Shown one piece after another: positions 33,472 through 41,977 of a stretch of 64,000 bases of DNA. Below the pieces are notes generated by a model. The model saw only the letters and a list, made by a program, of their open reading frames with translations. It was not told the DNA's origin and did no database searches. The stretch is taken from positions 1 through 64,000 of the forward strand of contig JANRLJ010000155.1 of NCBI GenBank assembly GCA_033762735.1, given 5' to 3'. This stretch comes from JANRLJ01 sp033762735 (GTDB lineage: Bacteria; Chloroflexota; Anaerolineae; Aggregatilineales; Phototrophicaceae). How positions within the stretch are numbered: the first letter of the stretch is position 1; every line of letters starts with the position of its first letter. The position numbers were made by a program, and so were the translations under genes.

Positions 33472-34683
33472 TTACGCGCTTTCCGTCACGCTGACCCGGC
33501 GTGGCAGGCCAATCATCAGCGCAATCGGCCCGATCAGCAGCAGCCACATCGCCACATCCAGCCCCGCCCGCTGCGCGATGAACCCCAGACCGAGCGGGAT
33601 AAAGCTGGTGATGAGACTGACGGCGGTATCGGCTGCCTGCACCGTTCCGGGTCTGCCTGGCATGGTGGAGTAAAGCTGCGCCTGGAGGACGGAATACCAG
33701 CCGGCATTGAAAAAGCCCAGCAAGCCCAGAACCACCAGCTTTAGGCCGAACGGCTCCACCAGCAGAAACGCGATGTACAGCACGAACTCCAGCACCGCGC
33801 TGATGCGCAGATAATCCAGACCACGCACCCGTTCCAGCAGCGGAATCAGCAGCAGATCGCCGACCAGCCCCACACCCGTCCACACGGTCACGGCGAGGGC
33901 GGCCTGTTCGGGGGCGATGTTGACCACATTCACCAGATACAGTGCCAGATAGGCCAGCAGCACATCCATCAGCAGATCGGCGCATTCCAGCAGCACGACC
34001 CAGCGAATCACATCGGGACGGCGCACCGCCTCGAAGACCGCCTGAACGCCTTCCCGAAAGGTCTGCGGTGCATCATCGTCTTCATCCTCGTCCACACTTC
34101 CGTTCTTAAAGGTGAACGGAACTCGCCAGACGATCACGACCAGCACAGCACTGATGATGCCCAGCGCCACCATCGCGCCGCGCCAGCCAAATCCAAACGC
34201 AAGCGACAGCGACAGCAGCAGCGGCCCGGCCACGACACCCGCTGATCCGGCGAATGTCCACCGTGCCATATTCTGCTCGTGGCGGGTGTGGTCGAGCTTC
34301 ATCAGCGCCGCCTGTGACAGACTCACGAACGCGCCCGACGACGGAAACAGCACAATCGTCGCCAGCAAAAACACCGGGAACGACTGTGACGCAGCCAGGA
34401 CGAACAGTTGCAGTGTGAACATCACCCCGCCGCCGAGGATGAGTGCACGGAGCCTGCCCATATCGGCCATGATCGCCATGACGGGTTCGATCACAGCGGC
34501 GATGATATTGGGGATGGTGAACAGCAGGCCGATCTGGATATACGTCAGCCCTAAATCCTGCTGGATCAGCGGCCACGCGGCTTCCCGCGCACCGAAGACG
34601 AGTTCATCCAGAAACTCGATGACCAGCAGCGCCAACACAAAAATGCCGACCTTCGCAGGACGGCGAGCGACAAGAGACTGCAT
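33472..34683 (-). CDS. Major facilitator superfamily transporter
   Basis: 403 aa, about 12 transmembrane segments in two halves separated by a charged loop (FKNGSVDEDEDDDAPQTFREG, about residues 192-215). ADMGRLRALILGGG after helix 2 is the remnant of the MFS A motif. It probably exports or imports a small solute; the substrate is unknown. A strong AAAGGAAGG site precedes the ATG. The 5' leader is long and structured, with a terminator-like hairpin (see separate entry), which points to regulated expression as known for some efflux pumps. Confidence 0.88.
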   Translation of the reverse strand: MQSLVARRPAKVGIFVLALLVIEFLDELVFGAREAAWPLIQQDLGLTYIQIGLLFTIPNIIAAVIEPVMAIMADMGRLRALILGGGVMFTLQLFVLAASQSFPVFLLATIVLFPSSGAFVSLSQAALMKLDHTRHEQNMARWTFAGSAGVVAGPLLLSLSLAFGFGWRGAMVALGIISAVLVVIVWRVPFTFKNGSVDEDEDDDAPQTFREGVQAVFEAVRRPDVIRWVVLLECADLLMDVLLAYLALYLVNVVNIAPEQAALAVTVWTGVGLVGDLLLIPLLERVRGLDYLRISAVLEFVLYIAFLLVEPFGLKLVVLGLLGFFNAGWYSVLQAQLYSTMPGRPGTVQAADTAVSLITSFIPLGLGFIAQRAGLDVAMWLLLIGPIALMIGLPRRVSVTESA

Positions 34684-34726
34684 GGATTGTACCTTCCTTT
34701 GGGTTGTGGAATGAAATGGGGATTGG

Positions 34727-34845
34727 CTGAGGAATCGAAAAAGGCAACCCGCGCGGTTAGCGGCTTGCCTGGGATTTATGCCTGTTCGGTTAGAGACACG
34801 TTCAGCTTAGCGTGGGGGCGGCATCGCGTTTTCCCGATTCCTCAG
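34727..34845 (-). promoter_or_regulatory. Structured leader with terminator-like hairpin before the MFS gene
   Basis: Read on the minus strand: CTGAGGAATCG (34835-34845), then a hairpin AGGCAAGCCGC ... GCGGGTTGCCT (34742-34770) followed by five T, then CGATTCCTCAG (34727-34737), an exact 11-base complement of the first element. The terminator-like stem therefore sits inside a long-range 11-bp pairing, about 45 bases before the start codon. This is the arrangement expected of an attenuator or riboswitch, though it could be just the terminator of the upstream ABC-F gene. Confidence 0.5.
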
Positions 34846-34854
34846 ATGGGAATA

Positions 34855-34884
34855 GATATAGCATGGAAGTATGCCACGAGGCAA
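34855..34884 (-). promoter_or_regulatory. Candidate sigma-70 promoter for the MFS gene
   Basis: On the minus strand TTGCCT, an 18-base spacer and TATATC. The match is moderate (four of six at each box). Its place just upstream of the structured leader fits. Confidence 0.4.
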
Positions 34885-34920
34885 GTGCCATCCCCACAAT
34901 TTGAACACTAAAGGACTTTT

Positions 34921-35000
34921 TTGAACCACAAAGGCACAAAGGACACAAAGAAAGGGAAACACCTTTGTGTTTCTTCGTGATCTTCGCGCCTTCGTGGTTT
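34921..35000. repeat. AACCACAAAG-type inverted repeat (family B)
   Basis: Starts TTGAACCACAAAGGCACAAA and ends CGCGCCTTCGTGGTTT, so the ends are mutually complementary over about ten bases, with imperfect pairing inward. Located after the ABC-F stop codon. Confidence 0.75.
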
Positions 35001-35022
35001 CTTTTGTTTTTGAACCCTTTGC

Positions 35023-37029
35023 TTAAGATGGCTCGGCCAGCAGAGTCCATTCCAGCATCAACGCCTCGAGCTGCTGCTGATGCTGTGCATAGCGTTCGCT
35101 CAAGCGCCAGATGTCGTCCGGCTGCTGTGCCACCTGAAGCTGCATCGTCAGGTCGTTCATGGCCGTCTCTAGCTGATGTATCTGGTCTTCCAGGGACGCC
35201 ACCGCCGGATTCGGTTTCTGTTTTTTCTTCGCCTGTTTGGTCGGCTGGGTAGGCTGCTTTTCGACCTTGAGCGGAGCAGGTGCTTTCGCCTCGTTGGATG
35301 GCTTCTGCTTGGCGGCCAGGAATTCCTGATATGACCCCTCAAAAACGTGCAGATGCCCGGCTTCCAGCGTCCAGATTTGCGTCGCCAGCGCATCGACCAG
35401 ATAGCGGTCGTGCGTCACCAGCAGCACCGTCCCCTCGAAGCGCTCCAGCACCTCCTGCAAAACTTCCTGCGCCTGAATATCGAGGTGGTTGGTCGGCTCA
35501 TCCAGCAGCAGGAAGTTCGCGCCTTCCAGTGCCAGGATCGCCATCGCCAGCTTGCCGCGTTCGCCGCCGCTGAGATCGCCCACCTTCTTGTAGACATCGT
35601 CGCTGCGGAACAGATAATGCGCCAGCCAGTTCCGTGCCTGGCTCAGCGGCATGTGCTTGTGCCGGATGAGTTCATCAATGACCGTGTTTTCGGTGTTCAG
35701 GCCGTCATGCGCCTGCGCAAAATAGCCGATCTTGAGGCTCGCGCCGAGGTTCACTTCCCCGGCCAGCGGCGCAAGCTGGTTCATGACCGTTTTCAGGAAC
35801 GTCGTCTTGCCCGTGCCGTTGGGGCCAATCAAAGCGGCGCGTTCCCCACGTTCGAGGCGGATATTGTCGCACGAGAACAGCGGCGCGTCGGGATAGCCGA
35901 TGACCAGATCACGCGCCCGCAGGACGAGATCACCACTGCGGGTGTCGGTCTTAAAGCGCAGATGCAGCCGGGGCGGTCGGATGTTGGGCGCTTGCAGGGC
36001 TTTGATCTCGCGCTCGGCTTCCATGACCGTGAACGGGCGCACGCCTGACACATCCAACTGATCGGCAAGTTCCGTCCAGTTCTTGGCGTTCTTAAAGGCG
36101 GTAAAGCCAACCGACCGGATGGCGACAATATCGCGGCTCAGGCGGCGCAGACGACCTACGGCCATCGCGTTGGTTGAAGCGCGGGCGATGTTGCGCTTGA
36201 CGTAATCCAACTCCTGAAACAGCCGTTCCTTCTCCTGTTCGTAGATGGCCTCGTTGCGCTCCCAGCGTTCCTGCCGCTGGCGCAGATAGGCGCTGTAGTT
36301 GCCGCGATAGGTTTCAATCCCGGTGCGGCTCATCTCCCAGATGGTATCGACAGTCCGGTCAAGGAAATAGCGGTCATGGCTGACGATCAGCAGCGCACCC
36401 TCCCACAGTCGCAGCCGTGTCTCCAGCCATTCCACCGCGTCCACGTCGAGATGGTTGGTCGGCTCGTCCAGGATCAGCAGATCGGGCTTTTCCAGCAGCA
36501 GCCGGGCCAGCAGTGCCCGCGTCTTCTGCCCGCCGCTCAGATGATTCAGCGGCAGTTCCCAGTGCTGCGGCTTAAAGCCCAGGCCTTCCAGGGTGCGCTT
36601 AATATCGACCTCGTAGGTGTAACCGTCCAACCTTTCAAACTGCTCTTGCAGCGTGCCGTATTCGTCCAGAATCGCCTCGGACGAATCCCCCGCCGCCATG
36701 TCGTGTTCCAGTTCGCGCAGGCGAGCCTCGATCTGCTGCACCTCAGCGAAGACGCCGAGCATTTCCTCGAAGACAGTGTTGTCCTGCTGGCTGAAAGCCG
36801 TCATCGCCTCCTGCCGCAGATAGCCGATGCGCGTTCCATTCGCGACATGCACACTGCCCTGCGAGGGCTGCGCCAGTCCAGCCAGGATCAGCAGCAGCGA
36901 TGTTTTCCCGATACCGTTTGGCCCCACCAGGCCGACTTTGCCGCCATGTTCCAGGCTGGCGCTCGCACCCACGAAGGCATCAAACGCGCCGAAAGACTGC
37001 GACAGGTTGTTTAACGTGAGGATCGACAT
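35023..37029 (-). CDS. ABC-F family ATPase (Uup-like)
   Basis: 668 aa, two ABC nucleotide-binding domains in one chain and no membrane domain. First Walker A GPNGIGKTS and signature LSGGQKTRALLARLL with LLILDEPTNHLD; second GPNGTGKTT, LSGGERGKLAMAIL and LLLDEPTNHLD. The linker between them (about 240-320) is charged and helical, and the C-terminal ~90 residues form a lysine-rich coiled coil as in Uup. ABC-F proteins act on the ribosome, resolving stalled or drug-blocked complexes. A GGAGGAAATTG site precedes ATG 37029. A second ABC-F of another type lies at 39323. Confidence 0.93.
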   Translation of the reverse strand: MSILTLNNLSQSFGAFDAFVGASASLEHGGKVGLVGPNGIGKTSLLLILAGLAQPSQGSVHVANGTRIGYLRQEAMTAFSQQDNTVFEEMLGVFAEVQQIEARLRELEHDMAAGDSSEAILDEYGTLQEQFERLDGYTYEVDIKRTLEGLGFKPQHWELPLNHLSGGQKTRALLARLLLEKPDLLILDEPTNHLDVDAVEWLETRLRLWEGALLIVSHDRYFLDRTVDTIWEMSRTGIETYRGNYSAYLRQRQERWERNEAIYEQEKERLFQELDYVKRNIARASTNAMAVGRLRRLSRDIVAIRSVGFTAFKNAKNWTELADQLDVSGVRPFTVMEAEREIKALQAPNIRPPRLHLRFKTDTRSGDLVLRARDLVIGYPDAPLFSCDNIRLERGERAALIGPNGTGKTTFLKTVMNQLAPLAGEVNLGASLKIGYFAQAHDGLNTENTVIDELIRHKHMPLSQARNWLAHYLFRSDDVYKKVGDLSGGERGKLAMAILALEGANFLLLDEPTNHLDIQAQEVLQEVLERFEGTVLLVTHDRYLVDALATQIWTLEAGHLHVFEGSYQEFLAAKQKPSNEAKAPAPLKVEKQPTQPTKQAKKKQKPNPAVASLEDQIHQLETAMNDLTMQLQVAQQPDDIWRLSERYAQHQQQLEALMLEWTLLAEPS

Positions 37030-37072
37030 ACAATTTCCTCCTTACTCGATGAACGAAAAGGTTTTGACTGTT

Positions 37073-37144
37073 TAACCGCCAAGTCGCCAAGTACGCCAAG
37101 AGTTTAGACTTATCTCTTTGTGTCCTTCGTGCCTTCGTGGTTCA
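37073..37144. repeat. AACCGCCAAG/AACCACGAAG-type inverted repeat (family B)
   Basis: Begins TTAACCGCCAAGTCGCCAAG and ends TGCCTTCGTGGTTCA. Just upstream of the ABC-F gene. Confidence 0.7.
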
Positions 37145-37158
37145 ATTTTGTGGTGATT

Positions 37159-37236
37159 GTGGGTGCACACGTGGGTGCGCCCCTACCGAAGCGGTGCGAA
37201 TGCAAGGAAGACTCCTCACTCGTTACTCACTGCTCA
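37159..37236. repeat. Family A palindrome followed by heptamer-like array
   Basis: A degenerate palindrome (GTGGGTGCACACGTGGGTGC then GCCCCTACC, 37159-37187) is followed at 37203-37236 by ACTCCTCACTCGTTACTCAC type units. Read on the minus strand the array directly follows the stop codon of the acetyltransferase gene. Confidence 0.65.
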
Positions 37237-37249
37237 TTGCCGCTCTTGC

Positions 37250-38185
37250 TTACACGTCTTTCTCATAGATGCAGGTGCGGTTGACAATTCTGAAGCCTGC
37301 CGATTCGTAAAAGGCGATATTGCCTTCCTGCTGCGCCCCGGTGCTGACGGTGGCGATTTTCGCGCCCCGCGCCTTGAAGCGATGCAGCCCCGCCAGCAGC
37401 GCCGCCCGGCCCACGCCGCGCCGATGGAACTCGTGCCGCGTCCCCACAGGTTCATATTCACTCAACTGGTTCTCCGCATCGTACCAGCCCTGCGCATAGC
37501 CCGCCACGCGGCCATCCGGTGCAAGCACCACAATATCCAGTTCCGGGTCATAATCCGGCGCGGTCATGAAGTGGCGGAAGTAAGCGCTGTTCATCTTCGA
37601 GGTCGGGCGGAAGGCATCGAAATGGGCGGCGGCACGTTCGTCAATGTACTCCGGCGACATGCGCTCCAGCAGTCGAAAGCCTTGTGGGACAACAGGCGCG
37701 GGTAGTTCCCCGCTCAAATCCTGGGCGAAATGCACCATCCAGGGCGCGGCGGTGAAGCCCTCACGTTCCAGAAGGGCAATCCGGCTGATCTCGTCATCGA
37801 AGGCGAACGCGCCGATTTTGCGCGGCTGCTCGCTGCCCTTCTCGTCGCGGCTGGGCGGCTGGCTGCGGGTGACCTGCGTGATCCAATCGATCATGGTCAG
37901 GAGGATGGTTTCTTCCTCGTCCGTGCCACGCAGGTCAGGATGGAGCGCAAGCTCAAAGTCGCATGATTTGGGGTTGCCCCAGCCCCACGCCATCAGCCTG
38001 CCGTCGCGCTCCCAGAGCTGCACCTTGTCTTCCAGCGGAATGCCGGACGGGTCGTAATACGCCCACCAAGCCAGGTCGCCCGTGTGGAAACCCGTGTACG
38101 GATTGATCTGCTTGCACTCGACCAGCAGCGCACGCATGGCGGGCAGATCGTGCGTTCCGGTATAGAAGCGTCTTGAAAGGGTCAT
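37250..38185 (-). CDS. Double-GNAT acetyltransferase (mycothiol synthase-like layout)
   Basis: 311 aa with two GNAT domains. The N-terminal one is degenerate (about 1-145). The C-terminal one (about 165-305) has the acetyl-CoA loop HRRGVGRAALLAGLHRFKARGA followed by NIAFYESAGFRIVNR in partial form, so it should be active. The tandem arrangement is that of mycothiol synthase and related enzymes; mycothiol synthesis itself is not implied. Substrate unknown. The TAA stop is followed at once by a heptamer-like array. Confidence 0.82.
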   Translation of the reverse strand: MTLSRRFYTGTHDLPAMRALLVECKQINPYTGFHTGDLAWWAYYDPSGIPLEDKVQLWERDGRLMAWGWGNPKSCDFELALHPDLRGTDEEETILLTMIDWITQVTRSQPPSRDEKGSEQPRKIGAFAFDDEISRIALLEREGFTAAPWMVHFAQDLSGELPAPVVPQGFRLLERMSPEYIDERAAAHFDAFRPTSKMNSAYFRHFMTAPDYDPELDIVVLAPDGRVAGYAQGWYDAENQLSEYEPVGTRHEFHRRGVGRAALLAGLHRFKARGAKIATVSTGAQQEGNIAFYESAGFRIVNRTCIYEKDV

Positions 38186-38206
38186 CGGTTTTCTCCTGTG
38201 TTTGTC

Positions 38207-38260
38207 GCCCTCGCCCCAAACCCCTCTGCAAGAGGCACTCTCCCTCAGGTAGAGGGGCTT
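38207..38260. repeat. CCCTCTCCC-type repeat (family D)
   Basis: CGCCCTCGCCCCAAACCCCT then a stem ACTCTCCCTCAGGTAGAGGGG. Located between the acetyltransferase and the SDR genes. Confidence 0.65.
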
Positions 38261-38320
38261 AAATGAATACGCTTCGCATTGAGTGAAGCAGTAGACATGG
38301 AGTCAAGGTGTATAAGATCG

Positions 38321-39190
38321 CTACATCCTGTGGCCGCCGCCGACCTGAAGCGTCTGCCCGGTCAGCCAGCGCGCCTGCTCCGAGGCCAGGAACACGACCA
38401 CATCGGCCACATCTTCCGGCAGCCCAACACGCGGAATTGGATTGCCACGCACCATCATAGCTTCCATCTCCGGCGTCATCCATCCGGTTTGCGTTGGGCC
38501 GGGCGAGACGATATTGACCGTAATGCCATATTTCCCAAGCTCGACGGCTGCCGAACGGCTGTAGCTTTCCAGCGCGGCTTTGCTCGCCCCATAGGCGATT
38601 TCGCTGGGGAAGCAGTCCGCGCCGCCCGTGCTGAAGTTGATGATGCGCCCCCAGGTTGCCCCGCGCACAAGATGCCGCCGCGCGAACTCGGTCATCATCA
38701 GCGCAACCGCCCGCGCATTCACGGCGAAATGGGCATCATGGCTGGCGGCGGTCAGCGTGGGAACATCGCTGCTCAACCACTGCACGGAGTCGCTGTTCGC
38801 CAGTTCCCCGGCGGCGGGCACAAACGTGTCGGCGGTGGAGTGCGCGGCGTTGTTCACCAGAATCTCGACCGGGCCAAAGGTGCGCTCCACTGCATCGAAC
38901 AGCGGCGAAATTTGCGCCGGGTCACTGAGATCGACTTCCAGTGCCTCGGCCTGTCCGCCCATCGCCCGCAGTTCCATCACGACTGCACTGGCATCGCGGG
39001 CGTTGCTGCTGCGATAAAAGGCCTCGCCAGGTGTGTCACTGACCTCGCCCTCGAAGGGCGTGCGCCAGTAGGTGAGAAATACCCTTACGCCCTGTTCAAT
39101 GAGTCCCCGCGCAACAGCGGCACCAATACCACGCGGATTGTTCGCGCCCGTCACGAGGGCGACGCGGTTATTCAGACTGGAATAGCTCAT
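38321..39190 (-). CDS. Short-chain dehydrogenase/reductase
   Basis: 289 aa. Rossmann fold with cofactor loop TGANNPRGIGAAVA (14-27), NNAAHS after beta-4, and catalytic YGASKAALES preceded by the serine in NFSTGGA. The Y-x3-K pair is complete. It reduces or oxidises a carbonyl or hydroxyl group with NAD(P); FabG-like enzymes are the closest general match. The NNP insertion in the glycine loop is seen in some SDR subfamilies. Substrate unknown. Confidence 0.9.
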   Translation of the reverse strand: MSYSSLNNRVALVTGANNPRGIGAAVARGLIEQGVRVFLTYWRTPFEGEVSDTPGEAFYRSSNARDASAVVMELRAMGGQAEALEVDLSDPAQISPLFDAVERTFGPVEILVNNAAHSTADTFVPAAGELANSDSVQWLSSDVPTLTAASHDAHFAVNARAVALMMTEFARRHLVRGATWGRIINFSTGGADCFPSEIAYGASKAALESYSRSAAVELGKYGITVNIVSPGPTQTGWMTPEMEAMMVRGNPIPRVGLPEDVADVVVFLASEQARWLTGQTLQVGGGHRM

Positions 39191-39206
39191 CGGTAGTTGT
39201 CCTTAT

Positions 39207-39320
39207 CTTATAAGCCCTCATCCCCCTACCCCCTTCTCCCTCAGGTAGAAGGGGGAGAAAAGCGACTTGCGATGAAGCCTCTTTCCACCTGAGAGAGTCA
39301 TCACATGGGGATGAGGGCGA
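39207..39320. repeat. Long CCCTCATCCCC-type inverted repeat (family D)
   Basis: The ends CCCTCATCCCC (39211) and GGGGATGAGGGC (39308) are complementary and enclose CCCTTCTCCCTCAGG and AGAAGGGGGAG, which also pair. It occupies the whole gap between the SDR gene and the second ABC-F gene. Confidence 0.8.
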
Positions 39321-39322
39321 AA

Positions 39323-40984
39323 TCATACAAACGTGCCGTCCAGCAGTTCGACCATCAGTTCGCCGTCTTCCACATACCACACCTTGCGGGCGATCTGCTC
39401 CACAAAGTAGCGGTCGTGCGAGGCAGCGATGATCGTGCCGGGATAATTCGCCAATGCCTGCTCGAACTTCTCCCGCGAGGGCAGGTCAAGATGGTTGGTG
39501 GGTTCATCCAGCACCAGCACATTCGCCCCCCGCGCTACCAGCCGTGCCAGCATCAGCCGGGATCGCTCCCCATAGCTAAGCTGGGCAATCGGGCGCACGC
39601 TGTCATCGCCCGCGAACAGGAAGAAATGCAGGAAGGAACGTGCTTCCGTCTCGTTGAGCGCCCTGCCGTAGTGGGCGGCGTCACGCTGAATGGTCGTCAT
39701 GGCGTTGGCGCGCGGGTCGAGGATTTCCTGCTGCTGCGCCAGATAACCAATGCGGGCGCTGGCCGAAAGCCGTACCTGCCCGGCCAGCGGCGGATGCTCC
39801 CCGATCAGCGTCCTCAGCAGCGTACTTTTGCCGTGTCCGTTCGGCCCCATAATGGCGATGCGTTCACCTGCCGTGACCGAGAGGCTGAGGTTCGCCAGCA
39901 GCGGCGCGGCACGATCATAGCCGATGCACAGATTGTCCAGCCGCACCACCTCGCCTTTGACGTGCGCCAGATCGCCGAATTCCATTTTGACGTTCCAGCC
40001 TGCTACTGGCTTCTCGACGCGATCTTCCGATTCCAGATAGCGCTCCAGCCGCTTTTCTTTGGCCTTCGCGCGTTTCGCCACCTTCTTGGCATAGCGGCGC
40101 TGGGTGCTGTCTTTGGTCGCATTTTCCTTACGAGTGGCCTTCGCCATCGTCTGCTGGATGTCGGTCTTTATCCGCGAAATTTCGACTTCCTGATCCTTCC
40201 AGGCCGACCACTGCTTCTGCCGTTCGCTTGCCAGCGTCATCAGATATTCGCTGTAATTGCCAACGAACACGCGGGCGGTGGCGGTTCTGGGGTCGAGCGC
40301 GACAATGCGGTTGACGGCACGATCCAGAAATTCGCGGTCATGGCTCACGATCAGCGCCGCACCGGGGAAATCCGTCAGCCACGCTTCCAGCCATTCCAGC
40401 GCGTCGATGTCGAGGTGATTGGTCGGCTCGTCCATGATAAGAAGCTGCGGCGCACCGAGCAGAATCGAGGCCAGGTTCAGCCGCGTTTTCTGTCCGCCGG
40501 AAAGGGAGGTAAGCGGTGTTTCCAGCCCGACTCCTTCCAGCCCCAGCCGCGCCAGCACCCGCAGCCCTTCCGCCTCATCCACCGCATAGCCCAGCGCGGC
40601 GAGATGATCGAGCGCGTCAGTATAGGCCGTGAGCGTCGCTTCGGAGGTATCGAAATCCAGCAGCGCAGCCAGCCGATCCACTTCCATCTGTGCGGCTTCA
40701 ATGGCGTCAGCATTGGGAAACAGCACGTCGCGCACGAGCGTGGTTTCATCGGCCTCAAGTCCCTGCGCCAGATAGCCGATGCGTACATCGGGCGGTGTGA
40801 AGACGACCCCGCCGCTGTCCGCCTGATTCTGCCCCAGAATGACGCTCAGCAGGGTGGATTTACCGCTGCCATTGGAACCGATGAGGCCGACCCGCTCCCC
40901 GGCGTTGACGGTGAAGCTGATGTTTTTCAGGATCGGGGAGTCCATCCCCGGAAAGGTTTTCGTGATATTGGATACGGTCAGCAT
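39323..40984 (-). CDS. ABC-F family ATPase (second type)
   Basis: 553 aa. Two ABC domains: first GSNGSGKST, LSGGQKTRLNLASILL and LLIMDEPTNHLD; second GPNGHGKST, LSYGERSRLMLARLV and VLVLDEPTNHLDLPSREKFE. The interdomain linker (about 225-330) is a long lysine-rich helical pair (ASERQKQWSAWKDQEVEISR), longer than in Uup/EttA, as in antibiotic-protection ABC-F proteins. It lacks the C-terminal coiled coil of the other ABC-F gene. It probably works on the translating ribosome; resistance is a possibility but not shown. Confidence 0.92.
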   Translation of the reverse strand: MLTVSNITKTFPGMDSPILKNISFTVNAGERVGLIGSNGSGKSTLLSVILGQNQADSGGVVFTPPDVRIGYLAQGLEADETTLVRDVLFPNADAIEAAQMEVDRLAALLDFDTSEATLTAYTDALDHLAALGYAVDEAEGLRVLARLGLEGVGLETPLTSLSGGQKTRLNLASILLGAPQLLIMDEPTNHLDIDALEWLEAWLTDFPGAALIVSHDREFLDRAVNRIVALDPRTATARVFVGNYSEYLMTLASERQKQWSAWKDQEVEISRIKTDIQQTMAKATRKENATKDSTQRRYAKKVAKRAKAKEKRLERYLESEDRVEKPVAGWNVKMEFGDLAHVKGEVVRLDNLCIGYDRAAPLLANLSLSVTAGERIAIMGPNGHGKSTLLRTLIGEHPPLAGQVRLSASARIGYLAQQQEILDPRANAMTTIQRDAAHYGRALNETEARSFLHFFLFAGDDSVRPIAQLSYGERSRLMLARLVARGANVLVLDEPTNHLDLPSREKFEQALANYPGTIIAASHDRYFVEQIARKVWYVEDGELMVELLDGTFV

Positions 40985-41004
40985 AATGCTGCTCCTTTTT
41001 TCAG

Positions 41005-41133
41005 TGAAAAGTACTGAGTAGTGAGTACCGAGTGATTGAGAAGCGTTGTGGACTGGTGCCGGACACAGTATGCCGTGTCCCTACTCATCGCTCATTGCTT
41101 TCTACTCGGCACTTTCCACTCGTTACTCGGTAC
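41005..41133. repeat. Two heptamer-like arrays around a family A palindrome
   Basis: 41005-41045 has GTACTGAGTAGTGAGTACCG on the plus strand. 41061-41084 is a palindrome (GGACACAGTATGCCGTGTCC then CTAC). 41085-41133 has units ACTCGGC, ACTTTCC, ACTCGTT, ACTCGGT, that is the array on the minus strand, which overlaps the end of the TrmH-type gene and supplies its stop codon. Confidence 0.7.
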
Positions 41134-41845
41134 TTCTTTCCCGTGTGACTTCGTAGGCCGCGATGCCGATAGCAATCGCCAGGTTCAGCGAGTCGATGGT
41201 GTCGCGCTGCGGGATGGTCACAGTCTTTCCGACAGTTCGATAGCTGTCGGGCAGCCCGGCGCTCTCGCTGCCGAAGATCAACCCGAACGGCGGCTGAAAC
41301 TGCGCTTCCGGCAGCGCGACATCGCCATCAGTCATAAACGGATAGAACATGCGTGGATAAGCGGCGGCGTAGTCCTCGAACGTTCTGTAATAGGCGAAGC
41401 GCATCTGGAACAGTGCGCCCATCGATGCCCGTGTCGTGCGGGGATCGAAGATGTCGGCGGCGGGTTCGATCAGCGCCAGGTCATGAAAGCCGAAGCCCAG
41501 CAGGGTGCGCAGCGTTGTCCCCAGATTGCCCATATCCGACGGATTGACCAGCACCACATGATTGGCGGCAGCGTCCAGCGCAGGACGGTACTTCTGGAAA
41601 ATACCAATCGCATAGGTGTTCTCCTTCGCTGCGATACGCTCGATCTGCGTATCATTGACCTCAACCGGAATACCCAACTGCTGGCAGCGCGTCCTGATCG
41701 TCTTCGCGCCCTCGCTGCGGTCGCCGCTGGAATGCAGCAGCACATGCAGCGCTTGCCCTGGCTGGTGCGTCAGCAGTTCCAGCGTGGGGAACACCCCGAA
41801 GGTATAGGCATGATCGGCTTTGCGGTCGTATTTCTTATAGCGCAT
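41123..41845 (-). CDS. TrmH/SpoU family RNA 2'-O-methyltransferase
   Basis: 240 aa from ATG 41845 (AGGAA seven bases upstream); an earlier in-frame ATG at 41917 lies inside a terminator-like hairpin and gives an atypical N-terminus. The SPOUT knot motifs are visible: VLVNPSDMGNLGTTLRTLLGFG (motif 1), FGLIFGSESAGLP (motif 2) and IPQRDTIDSLNLAIAIGIAAYE (motif 3). It methylates the ribose of a tRNA or rRNA nucleotide; which one is unknown. The last residues (RSTE) and the stop come from a heptamer-like repeat. Confidence 0.9.
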   Translation of the reverse strand: MRYKKYDRKADHAYTFGVFPTLELLTHQPGQALHVLLHSSGDRSEGAKTIRTRCQQLGIPVEVNDTQIERIAAKENTYAIGIFQKYRPALDAAANHVVLVNPSDMGNLGTTLRTLLGFGFHDLALIEPAADIFDPRTTRASMGALFQMRFAYYRTFEDYAAAYPRMFYPFMTDGDVALPEAQFQPPFGLIFGSESAGLPDSYRTVGKTVTIPQRDTIDSLNLAIAIGIAAYEVTRERSTE

Positions 41846-41890
41846 GGCAACGTTCCTGAAGGTCGTCGGATCGAAAAGCGGCGGGGCAAC

Positions 41891-41977
41891 AAAAAACGCC
41901 GCCGGGACGATTCCCATGCGGCGTACAATGGCGAGGCATACCTGCTAAGGGTGAGTCACCTGTTGATGTTCAACAGG
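41891..41977 (-). promoter_or_regulatory. Leader with stem-loop and terminator-like hairpin before the TrmH gene
   Basis: On the minus strand a perfect hairpin CCTGTTGA-ACA-TCAACAGG (41959-41977) is followed 35 bases later by ACGCCGC-at-GGGA-atcg-TCCC-g-GCGGCGT and six T (41891-41924), a strong intrinsic terminator. The start codon lies 46 bases further. Nothing between here and the previous gene end needs terminating except the long 42 kb gap, so attenuation of the TrmH gene is plausible. Confidence 0.5.

Noticed and set aside
39323..40984. Antibiotic resistance gene call for the second ABC-F protein
   Set aside because: The long linker is suggestive, but no specific resistance subfamily can be recognised by eye and housekeeping ABC-F proteins are common.
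39305..41017. Plus-strand frame of 570 codons across the second ABC-F gene
   Set aside because: Antisense shadow; the minus strand encodes all ABC motifs.
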